A stretch of 23,679 bases of DNA from positions 1-23,679 of the forward strand of contig CAZDSS010000035.1 in assembly GCA_964508185.1 (NCBI GenBank). The letters are read 5' to 3'. Positions 1-5,980 of the stretch are shown one piece after another. The DNA is from CAZDSS01 sp964508185 (GTDB taxonomy: Bacteria > Pseudomonadota > Alphaproteobacteria > Sphingomonadales > Govanellaceae). The position numbers and the translations under genes were made by a program. Every line of letters begins with the position of its first letter. Positions within the stretch are counted from its first letter, which is position 1. The notes beneath the pieces are model-generated. The model did no database searches. It was not told the DNA's origin and saw only the letters and a program-made list of their open reading frames with translations.

Positions 1-168
1 CGCCGGGTGGACAAATTCAGCTCCATCATCCTGCGTGGCAGCGGAGGATTGAAAGAGGAATGCTATTTCAAATCCTTCGTGGAAATTCCTGATCCCGGCA
101 AAACAAAGAATAAAACCAAGGATAAGGACAAAGAAGCCGCCCCGGCAGACGGCCATCAAGGGCATTGA
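1..168 (+). CDS. C-terminal fragment of an unidentified protein (5' end outside window)
   Basis: An open frame runs from the first base of the window to a TGA at 166-168, giving 55 residues with no start in view. The first half looks like folded protein (SSIILRGSGG, then CYFKSFVEIPDP). It ends in a hydrophilic lysine-rich tail (GKTKNKTKDKDKE) and a short His-containing end. I do not recognise the family. CoxE-type VWA genes often follow a MoxR-type AAA ATPase gene, so that is a contextual guess, but no ATPase motif is visible in this fragment. Codon use here (many AAA and AAG lysines, several ATT and AAT codons) is less GC-biased than in most of the window. The 46-bp gap to the next gene suggests possible cotranscription. 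Confidence 0.6.
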   Translation, partial: RRVDKFSSIILRGSGGLKEECYFKSFVEIPDPGKTKNKTKDKDKEAAPADGHQGH

Positions 169-214
169 TCATTGGCCTTTGAGTTGGAAAAGAAGTTCGT
201 GTAGTACATAAGGC

Positions 215-1393
215 ATGTTCACGGACTTCTTTTTCGCCCTTAAAGACGCCAAGGTGCCCGTCACCTTGCGGGAATATTTGACCCTGCTGGAAGGCATGCA
301 GGCGGGGCTCGCCAATTATCGGGTGGAGGATTTTTATTACCTTTCCCGCGCCACCCTGGTGAAGGACGAACGCAACCTGGACAAGTTCGACCGGGTCTTT
401 GGCACCGTCTTTAAGGGGCTGGAAAATTTAAGCCCGGACGACGGCACCGCCGAAATTCCCGAGGAATGGCTGCGCAAGCTGGCCGAACTCCACCTCACGG
501 AGGAGGAAATGAAAAAGATCCAGGCCATGGGCGATTGGGAAAAGCTCATGGAGACGCTGCAAAAACGCCTGGAAGAACAAAAAGGCCGTCACCAGGGCGG
601 CAACAAATGGATCGGCACAGCCGGCACGTCGCCCTTTGGCGCCTATGGCTACAATCCCGAAGGCGTGCGCATCGGTCAGGACAAAGGCCGTCATGGCCGC
701 GCCGTAAAGGTGTGGGACAAGCGGGAATACAAGAATCTCGATAGCGATGTGGAGTTGGGGACCCGCAACATCAAGGTGGCGCTCCGGCGCTTGCGGCGCT
801 TCGCCCGGGAAGGGGCGCTCGAGGAGCTGGATCTCGACGATACCATCCGCGCGACGGCCCATCGCGGCTTCCTCGACATCCGCATGCGGCCCGAACGGCA
901 CAACACGGTGAAGGTGCTGCTGTTCTTCGACGTGGGCGGCTCCATGGATCCCCATATCCGCCTGTGCGAGGAGCTGTTCTCGGCCGCGCGGACCGAGTTC
1001 AAGCACATGGAATATTTCTATTTCCACAACTGCATCTACGAGAAGCTGTGGCAGGACAACCGCCGCCGCTCCACGGATTTCGTCTCCACCTACGACGTCC
1101 TCCATACCTATCCCCACGACTACAAGGTGATCTTCGTGGGCGACGCCTCCATGAGCCCCTACGAGATCGTCTATCCCGGCGGGTCGGTGGAGCACTGGAA
1201 CGAGGAGGCGGGCGAGGTATGGATGCGCCGCCTCCTCGACATCTACGAGCATGCGGTCTGGCTCAACCCCGTGCCGGAGAAGCACTGGGGCTATACGGCA
1301 TCGATCGAGATGATGAAGCAGCTCATGGGCGGGCGCATGTATCCCCTGACCCTCGAGGGGCTCGACCGCGCCATGCGCGAGCTGATGCACTGA
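215..1393 (+). CDS. VWA domain protein, CoxE family
   Basis: This 392-residue protein matches the CoxE-like VWA family (COG3552 type). The family signature start (FFFALKDAKVPVTLREYL, residues 5-22) supports the ATG at 215. A basic, Gly-rich linker (about 125-165) leads to a C-terminal VWA domain. Its metal-adhesion motif appears as D239-V-G-G-S243-M-D, with Gly where many VWA domains have Ser (DxSxS). A second Asp-containing loop, VGDASMSPYE, lies near residue 313. In related operons CoxE-type proteins work with MoxR ATPases in metal-cofactor insertion or protein maturation; whether that applies here is inference. The start has only a weak, close AAGG ribosome-binding site. Codon use changes within the gene: AAA and TTT codons occur in roughly the first 160 codons and almost vanish afterwards. 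Confidence 0.9.
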   Translation: MFTDFFFALKDAKVPVTLREYLTLLEGMQAGLANYRVEDFYYLSRATLVKDERNLDKFDRVFGTVFKGLENLSPDDGTAEIPEEWLRKLAELHLTEEEMKKIQAMGDWEKLMETLQKRLEEQKGRHQGGNKWIGTAGTSPFGAYGYNPEGVRIGQDKGRHGRAVKVWDKREYKNLDSDVELGTRNIKVALRRLRRFAREGALEELDLDDTIRATAHRGFLDIRMRPERHNTVKVLLFFDVGGSMDPHIRLCEELFSAARTEFKHMEYFYFHNCIYEKLWQDNRRRSTDFVSTYDVLHTYPHDYKVIFVGDASMSPYEIVYPGGSVEHWNEEAGEVWMRRLLDIYEHAVWLNPVPEKHWGYTASIEMMKQLMGGRMYPLTLEGLDRAMRELMH

Positions 1394-1396
1394 GGG

Positions 1397-1696
1397 TCAG
1401 AGAAGAAGGATCCCGCTGACCGCGACGAGCGCGACCATGAACAGGCTGCCGCGGAGCGCAGCGCCCGCGGTGATGTGCGGGCGGGCGTGACGGGCGCCCT
1501 CAGCAAGCACCCAGGGGCCGGGCATTTCGCATAATGCGGCGCCGGGCGCCACCACCACGTCGCCGCCTAGATTGCGCGCCGCGATCCGGCGCGCCGCTTC
1601 CTGCGCCAGATCCTCGTCGTCGAACACCGCCTCGAGCCGCGACGCGCCGCCGCGGCAGAGGCGCACCTCGAAGGCATGGAGCGGGGCTTCGGTCAT
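1397..1696 (-). CDS. small hypothetical protein with C-terminal membrane anchor
   Basis: A 99-residue protein begins MTEAPLHAFEVRL and ends in a hydrophobic stretch (residues about 82-99, GSLFMVALVAVSGILLL) that runs to the last residue. This suggests a tail-anchored membrane protein with a cytoplasmic head. The head contains a short helical segment rich in Ala and Arg (EDLAQEAARRIAARN). No catalytic motif was recognised and I cannot name the family. Its ATG overlaps the TGA of the upstream PAS gene by 4 bp (ATGA), so the two are almost certainly translationally coupled and the products may work together. Its 3' end lies 3 bp from the convergent CoxE-type gene. Confidence 0.7.
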   Translation of the reverse strand: MTEAPLHAFEVRLCRGGASRLEAVFDDEDLAQEAARRIAARNLGGDVVVAPGAALCEMPGPWVLAEGARHARPHITAGAALRGSLFMVALVAVSGILLL

Positions 1697-2193
1697 GATG
1701 CGGGCTCCGCACTGGTCCAGGGGAGCGGCGCGTCCTCCTCGCCTTTTTCCTCCAGGAACTTGTAATTGATGCCGCCGAGCACATGGCTCATATGCACCCC
1801 GTCCTCGGCGAGCGGCAGCAGGATGGAACGCCCGAGGGCGAGACGCCCGCGCAGGCGGAATTCCCCGCCCCGGCTCACCGGCGCGCGGCGGGTGACGGAA
1901 TCCGGCAGGCCGCGCAAGAGTTCGTGCAGCAGGCTGCCCTCGGGACAGTCGATGACGCGGCGGCCGCGGGCGTCGGGCCAGCCGTCGGGCTTGAGGCGGA
2001 GCCCCACGCGGATGAAGGTCGCCTGCTCCGCGCCGCCCGCAAGATCGACCACCATGCAGGACGCCGCATCCTTGCCGAGATCGTTGAAATTCACGTCGGC
2101 GAGGCGCGGAAACGGGCGATCGCCGCGCACCAGATGCCAGTAATCGAAGAGGCGGATGACGAACCGCCTTTCCTCGTCCCCCGAGAGATACAT
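1693..2193 (-). CDS. PAS domain protein, PAS_5 type (PF07310-like)
   Basis: A 166-residue protein in which the motif YWHLVRGDRPFPRLADV (residues 18-34) is the hallmark opening of the alphaproteobacterial PAS_5 family, followed by a PAS-like core with alternating hydrophobic strands. Members are typically 150-180 aa single-domain proteins of unknown role, thought to be sensory. The open frame could start at a GTG at 2202. The ATG at 2193 is preferred because a GGGGG ribosome-binding site lies 8 nt upstream of it, whereas that same tract abuts the GTG. It forms an operon with the downstream tail-anchored protein (4-bp overlap), which could place the sensor at the membrane. It is divergent from the ATP-grasp genes, sharing a 125-bp intergenic region. 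Confidence 0.8.
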   Translation of the reverse strand: MYLSGDEERRFVIRLFDYWHLVRGDRPFPRLADVNFNDLGKDAASCMVVDLAGGAEQATFIRVGLRLKPDGWPDARGRRVIDCPEGSLLHELLRGLPDSVTRRAPVSRGGEFRLRGRLALGRSILLPLAEDGVHMSHVLGGINYKFLEEKGEEDAPLPWTSAEPAS

Positions 2194-2318
2194 CAGAGAC
2201 ACCCCCGTTTTTATATCCCGTTTAAGGTATAGGGGTTAACTTTTCTCTAAAGTGGGATCCGATTTTATCTCCAAAGCGTTAAAGCCCTGCCGCTTCGAAG
2301 GGGAAGACGAGAGAGGGC

Positions 2319-3455
2319 ATGGGAAAGCTGGATGGCGTAAGGCGGCTCAAGGCCGAGATCCGGCGGCAGAGCCGCAACGACCGGGCGATTGCGCGCGCGC
2401 TCTTTCGCCGTGCGGCGAGGCTCCATTTCCGCGACGGCTTCACGGTGACGGAGCTCATCGAGAACGGCCTTCTGAACCCCGCGCTCGGACCCGACGATCT
2501 CAAGCTCTATGCAAGCCGCCGGCAATATGTGCGCCTCATCGACCGCACGGTGCCCAAGGGTTATTACTGCCTCACCGCCGACCAGAGCATCACCCTCGCC
2601 CAGTGCCGCATGGCGGGGATCCCGACCCCGAACCTTGTCGCCATATATGACGAGCCCCAGGGCTATGCGCCGGGCGGACCCACGATCGCCGCGCGGGAAG
2701 ACTGGATCCGCCATTTCGACCGCACCCTGCCCGCGCATTTCTTCGTGAAGCCCGCGATCGGCATGCTCGGCCGGGGCGCTGCGGCGTTCGAGCGCGCGGG
2801 CGACAGGATCCTGTTCGGCCCCGGAACTGATGACGCGGGCAAGGCGCTCACCATCGCCGAATTCCACGACTGGCTCGCCGCGCGGGCGGCGGAGCTCTAC
2901 CGCGATCCGGGAAGCTTCGATCCTTACCTCAAGCTCACCCGCCCCACGCGCAAGATCCTGATCGAGGAGCGGCTGTTCGCCCATCCCGATCTCGCCGCCT
3001 TCACCGGATCGAGGAACCTGTCATGCGTTCGCGCCATCACATTCGTGGACGACAAGATGAACGTGCGCATCATCTCCACCAGCATGAAGGTGATCGCGAG
3101 CGACAGCATCACCGACAATTTCCACAAGGGCAAAAGCGGCAATTTCTGGACCCAGATCGACCGCGAGAGCGGCCATTTCATCACCGCCTTCGGACCCATC
3201 GGCCCGCAGGGGGACTATACCCGCATCACCCACCATCCGCGCTCGGGGATGGCGTTCCGCGACTTCCGCATTCCCCATTGGGAAGCGACCCTGAAGCTCG
3301 CCATGGATGCGGCCCTCGCCTTCATGCCCCATCCCTCCGTCGGCTGGGACATCGGGATAACCGATGAAGGCCCCGTGATTGTCGAAGGCAATACCCGCTG
3401 GACCATCTTGCCTGTAAGCTTTGCGGAACCCGTGCCGGAGGCACGGCAGAACTGA
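2319..3455 (+). CDS. ATP-grasp protein, sugar-transfer-associated family (copy 1)
   Basis: A 378-residue protein with the features of the sugar-transfer-associated ATP-grasp family (PF14397-like, often annotated as alpha-L-glutamate ligase-related). Visible motifs are FFVKPAIGMLGRG (141-153, nucleotide-binding Lys and Gly-rich loop), ILIEERL (213-219), SRNLSCVR (231-238), DNFHKG (266-271), and the metal-binding end GWDIGIT...VEGNTRW (342-361). ATP-grasp enzymes join a carboxylate to an amine or thiol through an acyl-phosphate; the substrate here is unknown. The start ATG has a GAGAGGG only 1 nt away and a GGGGAAG further upstream, so it is not strongly fixed. The next gene is a close paralog with all motifs at matching positions. 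No glycosyltransferase or capsule gene is near. Confidence 0.85.
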   Translation: MGKLDGVRRLKAEIRRQSRNDRAIARALFRRAARLHFRDGFTVTELIENGLLNPALGPDDLKLYASRRQYVRLIDRTVPKGYYCLTADQSITLAQCRMAGIPTPNLVAIYDEPQGYAPGGPTIAAREDWIRHFDRTLPAHFFVKPAIGMLGRGAAAFERAGDRILFGPGTDDAGKALTIAEFHDWLAARAAELYRDPGSFDPYLKLTRPTRKILIEERLFAHPDLAAFTGSRNLSCVRAITFVDDKMNVRIISTSMKVIASDSITDNFHKGKSGNFWTQIDRESGHFITAFGPIGPQGDYTRITHHPRSGMAFRDFRIPHWEATLKLAMDAALAFMPHPSVGWDIGITDEGPVIVEGNTRWTILPVSFAEPVPEARQN

Positions 3456-3492
3456 CTGGCGCCACTCCGACGAGAAACAGGGGGAGGTTGTG

Positions 3493-4623
3493 ATGTTCAG
3501 TCGCGCGTTGGGAAGGGCAAACGCCCTCGCACTCATCTACGACCATATCAGCCGCACAACGGCCCGCCGCAGCGGCGAGATCATGCGCCTGTTCCGGCGC
3601 GCCGTGCATCTCTACCGCGCGCACGGCTTCTCGGCGGCGGAGATCATCGAGAATGGCCTGCTCGATCCCGCCCTCGGCGACGACGAGCTCGCCTTCTACG
3701 CGAGCCGGCGGGAACAGCTCGCCTTCATCGAGCGCCATGTGCCCGCAAGCTACTATTGCCTTACCGCCGATCAGACCGTCGCCCTCGCCCATTGCCGGAT
3801 GAACGGCCTGCCGGTGCCGGAGCTGGTGGCGGTATATGCGGAGCCCGCGGGCTTCGCCCCCGGCGGCCCGTCCCTCGGCACGCGCGAGGAATGGATCGCC
3901 TTCCTTGACCGCGCGCTCCCCGAACATTTCTTCACCAAACCCGCGGTCGGCATGCTCGGCCAGGGGGCGGCGGCGTTCCGCCGGGAAGGCGGCGTGATCG
4001 TGAACGAGAGCGACGGGTCGCGCCTTGACCTCCCCCAATTGCATGCCTGGCTCGGGGAGACGGCGGCGCGGCTTGCCCGCGGCTTCCGCCATTATGGCGC
4101 AAGTCTCGGCCTCACCCGGCCGACCGCGCGGATCCTGATCCAGAAGCGCCTGTTCGCCCATCCGGAGATCGTGCGCCTCACCGGGTCAAGGGGCCTCTCC
4201 TGCCTGCGGCTTGTCACCTTCGTGGGCAAGGACCTGGAGCCCAGGATCATCGCCATGGCCATGAAGCTCATCGCCGGCAATAGCGTCACCGACAATTTCC
4301 ACAAAGGGCAGACGGGCAACATCTGGGCGACGCTCGGCGACGACGGGCGCATCCGCCGCGCCCATGGCCCCATTTCTGCAACCGGCGCCTATGAGCGGGT
4401 GACCCGCCATCCGGTGACGGGGGAGGATCTCGGCAGCTTCCGGGTGCCGTTCTGGGACGAGGCCCGCGACCTCGCCCTTGCCGCCGCGCGGGCCTTCCTG
4501 CCCCATCCGCTCATCGGTTGGGACATCGCGGTGACCCCGGAAGGGCCGGTCATCATCGAAGGCAATACGCGCTGGACCATTCTGCCAGCGCCGCTTCGCG
4601 TGAAGCTTGCCACGCTGGAGTAG
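3493..4623 (+). CDS. ATP-grasp protein, sugar-transfer-associated family (copy 2)
   Basis: A 376-residue paralog of the preceding gene, colinear along its whole length. Shared blocks include IIENGLLDPALG (51-62), YYCLTADQ (87-94), FFTKPAVGMLGQG (146-158), SRGLSCLR (232-239), DNFHKG, and GWDIAVT...IEGNTRW (342-361). The longer frame begins at 3421, overlapping copy 1. The ATG at 3493 is chosen because GGGGAGG lies about 6 nt upstream and the resulting length matches copy 1. One difference at a possible functional position: the strand reading ILIEERL in copy 1 is ILIQKRL here (214-220), so an acidic residue is replaced. The gap between the copies is 37 bp, consistent with one transcript. Tandem duplication is inferred; whether the copies form a heterodimer or differ in substrate cannot be seen. 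Confidence 0.85.
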   Translation: MFSRALGRANALALIYDHISRTTARRSGEIMRLFRRAVHLYRAHGFSAAEIIENGLLDPALGDDELAFYASRREQLAFIERHVPASYYCLTADQTVALAHCRMNGLPVPELVAVYAEPAGFAPGGPSLGTREEWIAFLDRALPEHFFTKPAVGMLGQGAAAFRREGGVIVNESDGSRLDLPQLHAWLGETAARLARGFRHYGASLGLTRPTARILIQKRLFAHPEIVRLTGSRGLSCLRLVTFVGKDLEPRIIAMAMKLIAGNSVTDNFHKGQTGNIWATLGDDGRIRRAHGPISATGAYERVTRHPVTGEDLGSFRVPFWDEARDLALAAARAFLPHPLIGWDIAVTPEGPVIIEGNTRWTILPAPLRVKLATLE

Positions 4624-4632
4624 GCCGAGCCG

Positions 4633-5193
4633 TCACCCGCGCTTGGGGCTGTATTTGGCGATGGCCTGCGCCAACCCCTGCTTCAGGGCCTGGCCGCTTT
4701 CGCCGCCGTCGCCCTTGAGGCGCTCGTTGCCGACGACGCGCATGGAGTCGATATGAGCCTTGATGATCTCCACGTGGTTGTCGGTCATGCCCGCGTTCGG
4801 CCCGGCGAAATTGTAGAGGGAATCCGCGAATTCGGTAATGAGCGGATAGTTGAAGGTGCCGCCCTGCCCCTTCATGTCGAAGGCGATGCGGCGGATCTTC
4901 TCGAACTGCTTGCGCCGCTCGTGGGGCGTGTCCACGGCGCGGCGATGCTCCTCGGCGAGCTTGTTGATGAGTGACTTGATCCAGTCCGGATAGTCCTCGA
5001 CCATTTCCTGAAGCGCCGCCTCGGCCTTGGCGAGCGCCACCGGGTCGATGGTGGTCGCCCCCTGGCCCTCGATGCCGAGACCTGCGGTCTTTTCCTTCAG
5101 CTGGTTCTTGAACCGGTAGAAGCGCACGCGCACCGGCTTCTTCTGGGCGTCCGGCTTCTTCTGCGCATCCTGCCTTTTCGGTGCCTCAGCCAC
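4633..5193 (-). CDS. Hpt-like helical signalling protein lacking the expected His
   Basis: A 186-residue, mostly helical protein following a CheY-like gene with an 8-bp overlap. The N-terminus is basic and contains a repeated DAQKKP unit (residues 8-20). The core RRIAFDMKGQGGTF (101-114) resembles the phosphotransfer helix of Hpt-type proteins (pattern A-H-x-[LIM]-K-G), but the His position is Phe105 (codon TTC). The following segment NYPLITEFADSLYNF (115-129) also fits this helix bundle. Hpt proteins relay phosphate between receivers; without the His this one should not. It could be a binding or inhibitory partner of the adjacent receiver. The assignment rests on motif resemblance, and a non-Hpt helical protein is possible. 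It is convergent with the ATP-grasp pair, 9 bp away. Confidence 0.65.
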   Translation of the reverse strand: MAEAPKRQDAQKKPDAQKKPVRVRFYRFKNQLKEKTAGLGIEGQGATTIDPVALAKAEAALQEMVEDYPDWIKSLINKLAEEHRRAVDTPHERRKQFEKIRRIAFDMKGQGGTFNYPLITEFADSLYNFAGPNAGMTDNHVEIIKAHIDSMRVVGNERLKGDGGESGQALKQGLAQAIAKYSPKRG

Positions 5194-5737
5194 GGATCAC
5201 CTCCACCCCTTCGCTGTCATCGGTAAGGACGCGCCGGTCCGGCCCCTCGAAGGGCAGGTTCTGGCGCCGCCGGTCGGGCCCGAAATAGTCCTTGGTATGA
5301 ACGAACTGGCGCGGCCGCAGGATGATGTTCTCCAGCTTCTGGGCGAAGCCGTTGATGGTGAAGGGCTTGGTCATCACCTCGTTGGCGCCCATGTCGCGCG
5401 CTTCCTTGACCCGCGCCTCCTCCGTATAGGCGGTGACCATGATGAAGGGCATGAAGCGGTTGGGCGATTCCTTGTGACGGCGCAGCCAGCGCAGCAGCAT
5501 GAGGCCGTCGACCGGCGACATCTCCCAGTCGGAGATCACGATATCGACCGTCATGACCCCGGCGCGGATCGGATCCTTGTGCACGAGCTTCAGGAACTCG
5601 ATGGCCTCGCCGCCATGGTCGCGGGTGGTGACCTTGCCGACGCCCAGGATCTTCAGGCAATTGACGATGAGCGAGCGGATGAAGGGACTGTCCTCCACCA
5701 CCAGCACGCTCAGGCGTTCAAGATCGAGATTGCTCAA
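5186..5737 (-). CDS. CheY-like response regulator with GPDRR tail
   Basis: A 183-residue single receiver domain. Acidic pocket E15-D16 (VVEDS), phosphoacceptor Asp70 (ISDWEM), Thr102 (VTAYTEE) and Lys124 (MTKPF) are all present, so phosphorylation should be possible. After the receiver comes a tail with two copies of a GPDRR motif (YFGPDRRRQNLPFEGPDRR, about 151-169), a recurring feature of alphaproteobacterial CheY-like proteins. The open frame extends upstream to 5842, but the extra 35 residues do not resemble a receiver N-terminus. A TTG at 5737 with GGAG 9 nt upstream gives a natural start (SNLDLERLSVLVVEDS). The gene overlaps the Hpt-like gene by 8 bp, implying a shared operon and probably a functional pair. 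There is no output domain, so it probably acts by protein contact. Confidence 0.9.
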   Translation of the reverse strand: MSNLDLERLSVLVVEDSPFIRSLIVNCLKILGVGKVTTRDHGGEAIEFLKLVHKDPIRAGVMTVDIVISDWEMSPVDGLMLLRWLRRHKESPNRFMPFIMVTAYTEEARVKEARDMGANEVMTKPFTINGFAQKLENIILRPRQFVHTKDYFGPDRRRQNLPFEGPDRRVLTDDSEGVEVIRG

Positions 5738-5862
5738 TACTTCACACTCCGCATGTGCCCCGGCGCACGGCCCGTACGACGACCGGCGCATGGGGGCGAC
5801 CCTTGCATCGAAGATTGCCGCAAAATGGTAAAGATTCCGCAACCGTCCCGGGCCTAGCGTAA

Positions 5863-5891
5863 TTGCCCTGACGTCGCGCCGTTGCTAGACT
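5863..5891 (+). promoter_or_regulatory. candidate sigma-70-type promoter for the TipN-like gene
   Basis: TTGCCC (5863-5868) and TAGACT (5886-5891) are separated by 17 nt, placing a start site about 80 bp upstream of the ATG at 5981. Both hexamers match the consensus only partly. It lies in the 243-bp divergent region between the response regulator and the coiled-coil gene, in which I see nothing else clear. Confidence 0.35.
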
Positions 5892-5980
5892 GGCGGCTTC
5901 GTGGGAAGGCCGCGGCGCGGGCCGCTTTTCCGTCGCAGATATGAGTTTTTGGCGATGAGGACCGGGGGGAGATTTCTTTC

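Noticed and set aside
428..1390. 320-residue minus-strand open frame opposite the CoxE-type gene
   Set aside because: The sense product has clear VWA motifs; the antisense product is His/Val/Glu-rich without motifs.
2210..2239. Minus-strand TTAACC, 18 nt, TATAAA as a promoter for the PAS_5 gene
   Set aside because: The hexamers look reasonable, but transcription would begin in or next to the ribosome-binding site at 2202-2206, leaving almost no leader. Kept only as a remote possibility.
2222..2239. TTAA pair (2222-2225 and 2236-2239) as a second CtrA box
   Set aside because: The spacing is 10 nt rather than the 7 nt required by the consensus.
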